DNA of 64,000 nt, from contig OZ246407.1 of assembly GCA_965231025.1 (NCBI GenBank), positions 248,001-312,000 on the forward strand. Direction: 5' to 3'. Of this stretch, positions 35,266 through 42,371 are shown piece by piece. The notes beneath the pieces are model-generated. The model saw only the letters and a list, made by a program, of their open reading frames with translations, was not told the origin of the DNA and did no database searches. This DNA is from PALSA-1335 sp965231025 (lineage in GTDB: Bacteria; Patescibacteriota; Gracilibacteria; UBA1369). The position numbers were made by a program, and so were the translations under genes. Position 1 is the stretch's first letter; every line of letters begins with the position of its first letter.

Positions 35266-36297
35266 TTAGCCCTGGATCATAGCCTTGGGCAGCTTCACCA
35301 TGCGGGGCCACACCGCCACGGGCTGGTGGAGCTTCCTGGCGTGGCTCTGGTCGCCGTAGCCGATGAGCGTCCGCGACTGGTTGCCGCCGCAGTTGTTGGG
35401 GACGCTGAACGTCCGGACGCTGCCGCTCCAGGGCATCAGACCGGCCTCGGCCGCGATGTGCTGGAGCACGCGGATGTTCGACTGGGCCATCAGGAAGCCT
35501 TCCATTCCCGGAACGCACTCGTCGAAGTGCCATTCGCAGTACTGGCGGACCTGCGGGTGGCTGGACGCCTCCTCGAACTGGTCGAGGTTGTCGTCGTCCT
35601 CGAAGAACATGCGATCGCACATCGGGCTGTCGAGGAGGTCGGCCGGCACGCCGTAGTAATCCGGGACGCTCGAAGCGTACTCGGCCAGCTCGATGTCGAG
35701 CTCTCCGCCGCTCATGAAGACGGAGAAGCCCGAGTTCGAGAACGGCAGCTGGATCTGTCCGCTGCTCGCGCGGAAGCTGAGGACCTGGAGGGCGATGTCG
35801 TCGGCCTTCCTGTTCTCCTTCTGCGCAAGCGCGTCGATCTCGCGGCGGTTCTCGGACTTGAAGCTCGCGACGGCGCTCTTGACCTCGGGGGCCATGGGGT
35901 TGACCTCGCGGTACGAACCCCACGTGTCGGCGAGGTTCCCGCAGGCGATCTCCTGCTCGAGCGTCAGGCGCGTGGGGTCGAACCCGCGCACCGTGCACGC
36001 CATGGCGTTGAGATTTCTCCACTGCTGGAGCTTGTCCTCGCGGCTGGCGTATGCTTGCTTCACGACCACGCGCTTGTGATACCTGCGCGCGATCGGCGCG
36101 AGCACCTCGCTCAGCATCCTTACCACGGGAACGCGCGCGAACCGCTGCTTGATGAGGCCGTCAGAAAGACCCGACGGGATCACGGCGAACTTGTCGGGGT
36201 CTCCCTCCGCCTCGGGGGCGAGGGGAACCTCCGTGTATCCGTGATCGTCGCAGTCGATTGCGACCAGGGGCATGTCGCCCAAATGATTGCTCTTCAT
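35266..36297 (-). CDS. VanX-like paralogue lacking catalytic residues
   Basis: A 343-residue protein homologous along its length to the VanX-like protein at 36845-37945 (MKSNHLGDMPLVAIDCDDHG against MNSKRFAATPIVLQTLAHTG). At the M15 zinc positions it has Phe194 instead of His, Met288 instead of the catalytic Glu and Ser291 instead of the second His; only Asp201 remains, at the right spacing. The VanX arginine is also lost (QAYAS). It is therefore probably not a peptidase. The frame is open up to a GTG at 36525 inside the repeat (419 residues), but ATG 36297 matches the paralogue's start. Codon use is strongly G/C-ending, unlike its neighbours. Confidence 0.7.
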   Translation of the reverse strand: MKSNHLGDMPLVAIDCDDHGYTEVPLAPEAEGDPDKFAVIPSGLSDGLIKQRFARVPVVRMLSEVLAPIARRYHKRVVVKQAYASREDKLQQWRNLNAMACTVRGFDPTRLTLEQEIACGNLADTWGSYREVNPMAPEVKSAVASFKSENRREIDALAQKENRKADDIALQVLSFRASSGQIQLPFSNSGFSVFMSGGELDIELAEYASSVPDYYGVPADLLDSPMCDRMFFEDDDNLDQFEEASSHPQVRQYCEWHFDECVPGMEGFLMAQSNIRVLQHIAAEAGLMPWSGSVRTFSVPNNCGGNQSRTLIGYGDQSHARKLHQPVAVWPRMVKLPKAMIQG

Positions 36298-36480
36298 CTT
36301 CCACACCTCGTTGGGTAGTAACGTGCCGCTTTGGTACTTCATCCCGCGACACGTCTGCACTGGGACTTTCTGCCTTTTGTATGAAAAAACAGGAAGCCCC
36401 AGTGCATCAAAATTCGAATAATAAACCGGACTGTAAAAGAACGAGACCATGCAACCCATCTTGGATGAGTTGTCGGCCAA

Positions 36481-36551
36481 CCGCTGCCTTTGAAGTTTCA
36501 AAAACACTGGTTGGCCCGCGATCACATCTCCTTTCAGAAGATCGCGGGGAA
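36481..36551. repeat. 71-bp direct repeat, copy B
   Basis: Perfect copy of 35122-35192; the distance between copies is 1359 bp and holds exactly one gene (the inactive VanX-like paralogue). Copy B is also flanked by the inverted heptamers GGCCAAC (36475) and GTTGGCC (36560). In this copy the encoded N-terminal peptide is in frame with the paralogue. The 36298-36646 stretch otherwise holds that possible N-terminal extension and no separate gene. Confidence 0.95.
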
Positions 36552-36646
36552 ATTGGGACGTTGGCCACCCGGAATGGGAGCCGTCGTCACCGTTAATGGT
36601 TCAGTCGTGAATGGTCCCGCACTTGAAGGCGGCGGGAAGCCTTAGG

Positions 36647-36823
36647 TCACTTGCAGGAAGCAGTTCCACCTTCAGCGTAGGCATTGGCTCCGGGGCCAGA
36701 GCTTGCGCTGCTGGCACCCTGCGCCGTGACGGACTGCCCATTGCAGTTGGCCGTCGCGTTGCCGCCGACGGCCGTAGCTCCGCCGCAACCCGCCAGAAGG
36801 GCAATCAGCACGATGTACTTCAT
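36647..36823 (-). CDS. Small island lipoprotein
   Basis: A 58-residue ORF, MKYIVLIALLAGC followed by a Gly/Ala/Ser/Asn-rich mature part with two more cysteines (residues 27 and 57). The lipobox LLAGC predicts lipidation at Cys13. A clear Shine-Dalgarno sequence (AAAGGAAGGA) lies 6 nt before ATG, unlike native genes here. It lies 21 bp downstream of the VanX-like gene and is probably in one transcript with it. Confidence 0.72.
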   Translation of the reverse strand: MKYIVLIALLAGCGGATAVGGNATANCNGQSVTAQGASSASSGPGANAYAEGGTASCK

Positions 36824-36844
36824 GTCGTATCCTTCCTTTCTTGG

Positions 36845-37945
36845 TCAGCGGGTACCCTTGATGAGCTTGAACGCGACCTCGTGTCCGAAGGCGTTGCTCC
36901 AGACCGCGTTGGCCTCGTTCTTGAGGAGGGCCTGGCAGCCGTTGCCGGCCAGCGGGAACTCCCCGTGGTTGCACGGCCAGTTGAAGTGCCAGGGCTCGTT
37001 CACGTAGATGGTGGCACCCAAGGCCACGCACGCGTGGTAGAGCACCCGGCGGTTGCGCATGATCTCCTGGCAGGTCTCGACGGTCGGGTTCTCGAACCCG
37101 CACTCGGTGAGGTACTGCTGGAGCATCGCGTCCTTCCGGACCTCCTCCAGGAACTCGGCGTAGTTCGCCTCGTTCTCGAAGTAGTCCATTCGGCTCGCCT
37201 TGCCTGCGTAGTCGAACGGGACGCCGAGGCAGACGATCTTGCCGGTGTCGGGCTCGTACATGTAGATGTCCGTCGCCCCGCCGCCGCCGTGTGCCGTGGA
37301 GGCCGTCTTGCTGAGCTGCACGTCGTTGCGCCAGCCGAGGTTCGCCTCGTAGGCCACGAGCGTCGCCGCGATCTCGGACGGCTTCACGCCACGCTGGTCC
37401 GCGAGCTTGCGGATCTCTTCGGCCCGGGGGCCTTCGAGCTCCTTGCCCACGGCGCTGTCGAACGCCGCGTTCTCTTCGGCTGCGTTGTACGAGCCGATGT
37501 TGTCAGCGTCATCGCCGAGCCGCACGATGTTGATCACCGTCATGTCCGTGAGCTTGAGGCCCTCCTTGTCCGCCTGCTGGCGGAAAAGGTAGTTCCACAG
37601 GTTGACCTGGATCTGGCCGTCGCGCCATGCGTCGACCAGGAGCACGCCCAAGCCGATGTCGCTGAGCATGGCGTCGAGCCGGAGCAGGCCCGCGAGCACG
37701 GGGGCGCGGACGATGGCCACGTTGGCCGCGCCGAGGCCGCCCTCGTAGTACGGGCACAGACCCTGGACGGGCCCGACCGCATACACGAGCTGCTGCCGGA
37801 TCATCTCGCGGGGAACGACCACGAGCGGGTCCTGGTTCTCCGCGACCGGCCACTTGCGGTAGCCGGCATCGTCTCCATCCGTCTTGCCCGTGTGGGCGAG
37901 GGTCTGGAGGACGATGGGGGTCGCTGCGAAACGCTTGCTGTTCAT
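36845..37945 (-). CDS. VanX-like D-Ala-D-Ala dipeptidase (M15 family)
   Basis: A 366-residue M15D-like metallopeptidase. It has the SxHxxGxAxD-type zinc motif (STAHGGGGATD: His219, Asp226), the ExWH motif (NEPWH: Glu317, His320) and the conserved arginine in VDAWRDGQIQ (Arg108). The family cleaves D-Ala-D-Ala or related cell-wall peptides. It is longer than VanX (about 200 residues), with an insert between the two zinc motifs. No signal peptide, so a cytoplasmic role as in VanX. GAGAGAAAC precedes ATG. Almost every third codon base is G or C, pointing to transfer from a high-GC genome. vanH and vanA are absent, so glycopeptide resistance should not be assumed. Confidence 0.8.
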   Translation of the reverse strand: MNSKRFAATPIVLQTLAHTGKTDGDDAGYRKWPVAENQDPLVVVPREMIRQQLVYAVGPVQGLCPYYEGGLGAANVAIVRAPVLAGLLRLDAMLSDIGLGVLLVDAWRDGQIQVNLWNYLFRQQADKEGLKLTDMTVINIVRLGDDADNIGSYNAAEENAAFDSAVGKELEGPRAEEIRKLADQRGVKPSEIAATLVAYEANLGWRNDVQLSKTASTAHGGGGATDIYMYEPDTGKIVCLGVPFDYAGKASRMDYFENEANYAEFLEEVRKDAMLQQYLTECGFENPTVETCQEIMRNRRVLYHACVALGATIYVNEPWHFNWPCNHGEFPLAGNGCQALLKNEANAVWSNAFGHEVAFKLIKGTR

Positions 37946-38126
37946 GTTTCTCTCAACCTTGGCCGTTAGGCCTCTGCTGGCGCTTGTTTGCGCCGGATGT
38001 CTTTACGCGTTGCGAATTTGTACTTCACCCTAACCACGCGTCACAGTAAGGGCTTCCCGCCTTCGAAATTGCCGTCGAATGGCAAAATTCAATGACAAAA
38101 AGCCCTCACCAGACGCTGGTGCGTTA
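37946..38126 (-). other. Structured 5' region of the island genes
   Basis: Upstream of the VanX-like gene the reverse strand holds several inverted repeats: AGGGCTT paired with AAGCCCT around an inner TTGCC / GGCAA hairpin; GGCGC / GCGCC; and GGCC-TAAC-GGCC (37972-37961). GC-rich sequence gives way to AT-rich host-like sequence near 38040-38120, which I take as the island's high-coordinate edge. No gene is seen except the 18-codon ORF just outside it. Confidence 0.5.
38097..38121 (-). terminator. Hairpin with T-run
   Basis: On the reverse strand CACCAG-CGT-CTGGTG is followed by AGGGC and TTTTT. The five bases between stem and T-run make it a weaker terminator than others in the window. It directly follows the 18-codon ORF. 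Confidence 0.5.
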
Positions 38127-38183
38127 TTATAAATTCACGAATAGAACCAAAATGTAAAAGATCAGGCCGTAAAACCGCTCCAT
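38127..38183 (-). CDS. Possible 18-residue hydrophobic peptide
   Basis: MERFYGLIFYILVLFVNL, between a consensus-quality promoter (38219-38246) and a hairpin. It could be a leader peptide (three Phe, two Tyr), a type-I-toxin-like membrane peptide or chance. No antisense RNA promoter was identified. Downstream lies the foreign island, so whatever it once controlled may have been displaced. Confidence 0.35.
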   Translation of the reverse strand: MERFYGLIFYILVLFVNL

Positions 38184-38218
38184 GCCTTAAAACTTATGGA
38201 AAATTTTACAGCCCGAAA

Positions 38219-38246
38219 ATAATACCACAAAACCAAAAAATGTCAA
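38219..38246 (-). promoter_or_regulatory. Strong promoter reading into the island
   Basis: TTGACA (38246-38241), 16-bp spacer, TATTAT (38224-38219) on the reverse strand. The expected transcript covers the 18-codon ORF, then the hairpin, and on readthrough the VanX-like gene. Confidence 0.75.
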
Positions 38247-38284
38247 CACTGAAAGCGGGACAATTCTTTATGTCGAAGCCAAAT

Positions 38285-39532
38285 TCACCCCCTGAGCAGA
38301 TCCATCAGAATAAACCAGCTGTAAACGGTCAATTTAGGCACGTGTTTGAGCTTTAAAACGGTCCAGGCCAGACTGCGCCGTTTATCCTTGCTGTCGCAGA
38401 ACTGCTCTAAAAAGCGCTCTTTTTCGGCTTCGATGACCTTGTACATGGCCCTAAAAGTACGGTTTTTCTTCATCAAATCCCAAATCAGGCGGTACCTGAG
38501 CTGCTTTTTGTAGTAATCCAGCAGAGATTTATGCCTGTTCATGAGAGGTTTGAGCATTTTCAGCGCGGCGTGGTCACCCGAAAGATACCAGTCGATAACT
38601 TTCGCCCCCTCCTTCCCGGAAACCACAGACCCTTTAATGCCGTCAGCCGCAAAAGCTCCGCAAAAACCCGCAGCGTCACCGACCAGCAAAACATTTCCGC
38701 GGTGAATGGTCTTCAGCACTCCGCCAATCGGAATATGGCTCCCAAAAACATAATCCGGCTTCAGGACATCCCCCTCTATCGAAATATCCCCGCGATCCAA
38801 TAACTTTTTCGTAAACTTTTTCAACAGTTCATGTGCATCTCCGCGGTCTTTCATGAGTTTTGCCAGGCCGATGCGGAAGGCCTTGCGCCCATTCACCACG
38901 GTCGGCGAAAGCCATCCGCCATACCCCAGCGAAAATTCCCCGAACCAGTAGTGGTAAATGGTTTCTTCCGGGCAGGGTCCCAAATGCACTTCTCCGAAAA
39001 ACACCTGCTCATACCCGAAGAGGAATTTTTTATTCCGGTCCAGTCCGTGGACAACACTCGCAACTTTGGAGTGGCCTCCGTCCGCGCCGACTAAAAATCT
39101 GCAGCCCACGGAATATTTTTTACCCGCATGCAACAGTTCAACATCTTTTTGAACGCCGATAAACGCCGTTCCGGTCCGCAGCGTCACATTTGCGGGGAGC
39201 TTTGCGGCAAGATCCTTCATCAATCCCCGGGTATCCGTCTGGTAAATCCACGGCTCTTTGGTGTGAGAAAAAAAGAAGTCGTCAAAACTCGGGGCCACCA
39301 CGCCGATCGCCGTGATCTTATTCGTGATATGTTGATCCACGTCAAAAAAACTCAAAAATTCGCTGCGGGTGTGTTCCGTGATAAGTCCCGTGGACTCCAC
39401 GGTGGCACCTGCGGAAGGCTTGGCATCAACAACCAGCACCTTGTAATCCCTGGGAAGATGATGAGCCAGACTGAGACCGGAAAAACTTCCGCCCACGATC
39501 ACAACATCAAAATGCTCCATGGATGTATGCAT
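38285..39532 (-). CDS. FAD-dependent oxidoreductase, geranylgeranyl-reductase-like
   Basis: A 415-residue flavoprotein of the group that includes geranylgeranyl reductases and FixC-like proteins. It has the N-terminal Rossmann motif VIVGGSFSGLSLA, the middle GADGGHSKV and the second FAD motif VLLVGDAAGFCGAFAADGIK. The C-terminal 100 residues are basic and helical. Substrate unknown; lipid or quinone reduction is typical. Its ATG overlaps the peroxiredoxin stop (TAATG), so the two are translationally coupled. An ATG at 39520 is an alternative. Confidence 0.87.
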   Translation of the reverse strand: MHTSMEHFDVVIVGGSFSGLSLAHHLPRDYKVLVVDAKPSAGATVESTGLITEHTRSEFLSFFDVDQHITNKITAIGVVAPSFDDFFFSHTKEPWIYQTDTRGLMKDLAAKLPANVTLRTGTAFIGVQKDVELLHAGKKYSVGCRFLVGADGGHSKVASVVHGLDRNKKFLFGYEQVFFGEVHLGPCPEETIYHYWFGEFSLGYGGWLSPTVVNGRKAFRIGLAKLMKDRGDAHELLKKFTKKLLDRGDISIEGDVLKPDYVFGSHIPIGGVLKTIHRGNVLLVGDAAGFCGAFAADGIKGSVVSGKEGAKVIDWYLSGDHAALKMLKPLMNRHKSLLDYYKKQLRYRLIWDLMKKNRTFRAMYKVIEAEKERFLEQFCDSKDKRRSLAWTVLKLKHVPKLTVYSWFILMDLLRG

Positions 39533-40095
39533 TAAATTTTTCCGACCAGATCCACGCCCGGCTTCAATGTTTTGGCACCCGGTTTCCAACTCGCGGGGCA
39601 GACTTCGCCTTTGTGTTCGCGCACATGAATGGCGGCTTGAAGCTTGCGGATAATCTCATCAGAGCTGCGCCCGATGCTGTTGTCATGGATATCCATGGCT
39701 TTCAAAACGCCGTCCGGGTCCACGATCATCGTCCCGCGGAGGGAAAGACCCTCATTTTCAATGTAAGTGCCGAAAGCTTTGCATACGTTTCCCGTAGGGT
39801 CGGCAAGCATAGGATATTGTACCTGCTTGATGGCGGGGGAATTATCGTGCCAGGCCTTATGAACAAAAGCCGTGTCGGTGCTTATGCCCACCACTTCGGC
39901 TCCAAGCTTTTGGAACTCTTCATAGCGTTGTGCGGCCTCCACAAGTTCCGTGGGGCAGACGAACGTAAAATCGGCGGGATAAAAAAGCATCACGAGCCAT
40001 TTGCCGCGGTACTGCGACAGCTTCACCTTTATGAGCTCGTCTTTGTAATAGGCATCGAGTTCAAATTCGGGAATGACGGAACCGATCAGAGACAT
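39532..40095 (-). CDS. 2-Cys peroxiredoxin (AhpC/Prx1 type)
   Basis: A 187-residue thiol peroxidase that reduces H2O2 and organic peroxides. The peroxidatic cysteine lies in FYPADFTFVCPTE (about residue 47) and the resolving cysteine in GEVCPASW (about residue 168); length and pattern are typical. ATG 40095 gives the family start MSLIGSVIPEFELDAYY. An extended -10 (TGATATAGA) lies about 35 bp upstream. Coupling to the FAD oxidoreductase may link the two to oxygen or flavin-derived peroxide. Confidence 0.96.
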   Translation of the reverse strand: MSLIGSVIPEFELDAYYKDELIKVKLSQYRGKWLVMLFYPADFTFVCPTELVEAAQRYEEFQKLGAEVVGISTDTAFVHKAWHDNSPAIKQVQYPMLADPTGNVCKAFGTYIENEGLSLRGTMIVDPDGVLKAMDIHDNSIGRSSDEIIRKLQAAIHVREHKGEVCPASWKPGAKTLKPGVDLVGKI

Positions 40096-40292
40096 AGCGG
40101 GTAACGTTAACAAATACGAAGATTCTATATCAGATTTGAAAGATTCTCGCCACAAAATAGGTAATGTCATTTCACTGATAGAAACCCCGCCCGCATAAGC
40201 TGACGGAAGTTTTGTCATGCCCACCTTCCCACTCCAGGTCAGAAGTGACTCTCGATTTTGATGTCTTTTTGCAGTACATTTCGTGAGTGCTC

Positions 40293-40321
40293 GAATGACC
40301 CCTTAAAGGGGGAAATATAGA
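40293..40321 (+). promoter_or_regulatory. Palindromic operator inside the promoter of the RHH gene
   Basis: A -10 box TATAGA (40316) is preceded by a 17-bp spacer that begins with the perfect palindrome CCCC-TTAAA-GGGG (40299-40311). Its position between the promoter elements, 30 bp before a ribbon-helix-helix gene, fits autorepression. The -35 hexamer (GAATGA) is poor. The remainder of the 40096-40350 gap shows nothing else. Confidence 0.5.
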
Positions 40322-40350
40322 CCATATCCTTATTTGTCACTCATTTTCAT

Positions 40351-40635
40351 ATGCAGCAGCAACACTTAACAATCAGAATAGAGAAGGAACTTTACGAAAT
40401 GGCAAAAAATAAGTGCAAATCGCAATTTGGAATCGGATTAAGTCCACTTATTAAAATTTTCTTGAGGTCATTTGTAACTCAAAAGGGGGTTGGATTTTAT
40501 GTCGGGGACGACGATTTGTGCAAACTGTATTCGCGATGGCTCAGCAAAAAAAGCCTTGAGAAAGATCGGAAGGGGTGCGCTCCGCTTCCGGGTCCAAAAC
40601 TGAAAGATTTATTTCGATTGAATGTGGTAGAATAA
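40351..40635 (+). CDS. Ribbon-helix-helix (antitoxin-like) protein
   Basis: A 94-residue protein whose N-terminus reads as a ribbon-helix-helix DNA-binding fold: strand QHLTIRIEKELYEMAKNK, then a helix-turn-helix (GIGLSPLIKIFLRSFV), as in RelB/DinJ-type antitoxins. The C-terminus is basic. No toxin gene is next to it; cca follows after 4 bp. It is either an orphan antitoxin or a plain repressor. Its upstream palindrome could be the operator. Confidence 0.65.
   Translation: MQQQHLTIRIEKELYEMAKNKCKSQFGIGLSPLIKIFLRSFVTQKGVGFYVGDDDLCKLYSRWLSKKSLEKDRKGCAPLPGPKLKDLFRLNVVE
40625..40633 (+). promoter_or_regulatory. Extended -10 promoter giving leaderless cca mRNA
   Basis: TG-G-TAGAAT lies inside the end of the RHH gene, with only six bases (AACCAC) between the -10 and the cca ATG. 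Transcription would begin at or next to the start codon. Confidence 0.6.
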
Positions 40636-40639
40636 CCAC

Positions 40640-41989
40640 ATGCAGCCAACTTCCATCGAGATCATCAATACATTGAAAAATGCCGGCTTTGAAGCGTACT
40701 GGGCCGGCGGTTGCGTGCGCGACATGCTTCTGGGAATAAAACCAAAAGATTTTGACATTGTGACGAGCGCCAAACCTGATGAAATTGAAAAGGTTCTCGA
40801 ACACACCATCCCGATAGGAAAAGAGTTCGGGGTAATATTGACCATCATGAACGGTCACCATTTTGAGGTCGCCACGTTCCGTTCCGACTCGGGGTACACC
40901 GACGGCCGCAGGCCCGACGCGGTCATTTTTAGCAGCGCAAAAGAGGACGCAAAACGTCGTGATTTCACGATTAACGGCATGTTTTACGACCCGACCGAAG
41001 ATAAAGTGATGGACTACGTCGAAGGGCAGAAAGACCTGGAGGCGCGACTCATCAGATTTATCGGCAATCCTCAGGAAAGAATTTTGGAAGACCATTTGCG
41101 CATTCTGCGCGCCATTCGTCTCAAAAACACGCTGGATTTCCAGTACGAACCGGAAACGTACAACGCCATTCTCAAACATGCGTCGCTTCTGATCGAAAAA
41201 GTTTCCAACGAACGGATAAGAGACGAACTCAATAAAATTATTATCAGCCCGTTCGCCGTGAACGCCTTTCAGGACATGGAGGATACCGGCATACTGAAAA
41301 TCATTCTTCCCGAGATCCAGAAAATGAAAGGAGTTGCCCAGCCGTATGAGTACCACAAAGAAGGGGACGTGTGGACGCATGCGATGCAGTCGCTAGCCGC
41401 ACTTCCGGAACATGCCCCGCTGGCGTTACGCTGGGCGACGTTGCTTCATGACGTTGGCAAACCGGAAACTTTTAAGTTGGCGGAAAGAATCAGGTTCGAC
41501 ACGCACGACCGAAAATCCCGCGACGTTGCCTACAAACTTTTGACGCGGCTGCGGTTCGATAAACGGGTCATCGATGAAGTGTGCTGGCTCATTGAGCACC
41601 ACATGATGGTCATGCCGCTCGTGCAGATGCCCAAAGGGCGGCGGCTCGCGTGGTTCCACCAGCTGTATTTCAAAAATCTGCTCGAACTTTTCTACGCCGA
41701 CGCGAGGGGCACCACGCCGCCCCATACCGAGATCATCGACCAGATCGCCAAACTGTATCATGACGATCTGCAGAGCATGCCCACCCCGCCGCCGCCGCTG
41801 CTCCACGGCGAAGACGTGATGAAATTTTTCAAACTCAAACCGGGCAAAAAAATCGGGTACATCCTTCAGAAAGTCCGGGAGAAACAACTCGGAGGCGAAT
41901 TAAGGACAAAAGAAGATGCCCTGGAATGGCTTAAGACAATCAAAAAGGAGATAGCGTCCCTGAACAAAGATGAAAGCGGGTGTTGCTAA
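40640..41989 (+). CDS. cca: CCA-adding tRNA nucleotidyltransferase with HD domain
   Basis: A 449-residue class II nucleotidyltransferase that builds or repairs the 3' CCA of tRNA. Motifs are AYWAGGCVRDMLLG, the catalytic DFDIVTSA, the RRDFTINGM motif and the neck motif (LRILRAIRL). A C-terminal HD phosphohydrolase domain (LLHDVGKP, IEHHMMVM) could remove 2',3'-cyclic phosphates. Length is normal for the HD-containing type. Confidence 0.96.
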   Translation: MQPTSIEIINTLKNAGFEAYWAGGCVRDMLLGIKPKDFDIVTSAKPDEIEKVLEHTIPIGKEFGVILTIMNGHHFEVATFRSDSGYTDGRRPDAVIFSSAKEDAKRRDFTINGMFYDPTEDKVMDYVEGQKDLEARLIRFIGNPQERILEDHLRILRAIRLKNTLDFQYEPETYNAILKHASLLIEKVSNERIRDELNKIIISPFAVNAFQDMEDTGILKIILPEIQKMKGVAQPYEYHKEGDVWTHAMQSLAALPEHAPLALRWATLLHDVGKPETFKLAERIRFDTHDRKSRDVAYKLLTRLRFDKRVIDEVCWLIEHHMMVMPLVQMPKGRRLAWFHQLYFKNLLELFYADARGTTPPHTEIIDQIAKLYHDDLQSMPTPPPPLLHGEDVMKFFKLKPGKKIGYILQKVREKQLGGELRTKEDALEWLKTIKKEIASLNKDESGCC

Positions 41990-42011
41990 ACATGAGCTCA
42001 CCTTCTATAAT
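41983..42011 (+). promoter_or_regulatory. Promoter of the small membrane protein gene
   Basis: TTGCTA (overlapping the cca stop codon), 17-bp spacer, consensus TATAAT at 42006-42011; about 40 bp before ATG 42053. Confidence 0.75.
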
Positions 42012-42052
42012 GCATAGTTAGAATACAAATATTTCTTAACTCTCTTTTTTCT

Positions 42053-42316
42053 ATGCTTTTCAATAAAAAGCTTATGATGGGGTTGATCAACATTACCGGC
42101 GTACTGCTGATCCTCACCTTCGTTTTAAATCTCGCCATGTACATCTGGGCGTTCTTTGGCAAGGCTCCGCTTCCGCTTTTTGATGTAACCGCAGGCATCG
42201 CTTCGTACTACGTCCTCCTGAACAAACTCGCCACGCTCGTCTTCTTCTATGTCATGCTCGGCGGGTTCGCGGCACTCGTGAAAGGTTCAAAACTTCCCGA
42301 GAACTTCAAGAAATAG
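42053..42316 (+). CDS. Small membrane protein, two helices
   Basis: An 87-residue protein with two clear membrane helices (about residues 9-32 and 44-73) and a short basic C-terminus. No family recognised. It has its own consensus promoter and is closed by a terminator, so it is probably a single-gene unit. Confidence 0.75.
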   Translation: MLFNKKLMMGLINITGVLLILTFVLNLAMYIWAFFGKAPLPLFDVTAGIASYYVLLNKLATLVFFYVMLGGFAALVKGSKLPENFKK

Positions 42317-42340
42317 TTCGGGAAAATTTATGGTGAAATC

Positions 42341-42371
42341 AAAAGAGTCCCGATTATCGGGGCTCTTTTTA
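42341..42371. terminator. Bidirectional terminator
   Basis: AAAAGAG-x-CCCGAT, loop TA, ATCGGG-G-CTCTTTTT: a long stem with A- and T-runs on opposite sides, between two convergent genes. Confidence 0.88.

Noticed and set aside
36475..36566. Integron attC site around repeat copy B (GGCCAAC and GTTGGCC)
   Set aside because: The heptamers are inverted repeats but do not fit RYYYAAC/GTTRRRY fully, the inner L boxes are not complementary, copy A lacks them, and no integron integrase is present. GCCTAAC at 37971-37965 has no partner either.
36845..37945. Vancomycin resistance operon
   Set aside because: Only a VanX-like gene is present; vanA/vanB-type ligase, vanH and the VanRS regulators are absent. 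The protein is also much longer than VanX.
35236..37969. Long open frames (360 and 452 codons) on the forward strand across the island
   Set aside because: They are antisense to the VanX-like genes. High GC removes stop codons, and their composition (Arg/Val/Leu/Gly-rich, no motifs) is typical of shadow frames.
38097..40350. tRNA or small RNA genes in the longer gaps
   Set aside because: No cloverleaf with a matching acceptor stem and TTCRA arm could be traced; only the hairpins listed are visible.
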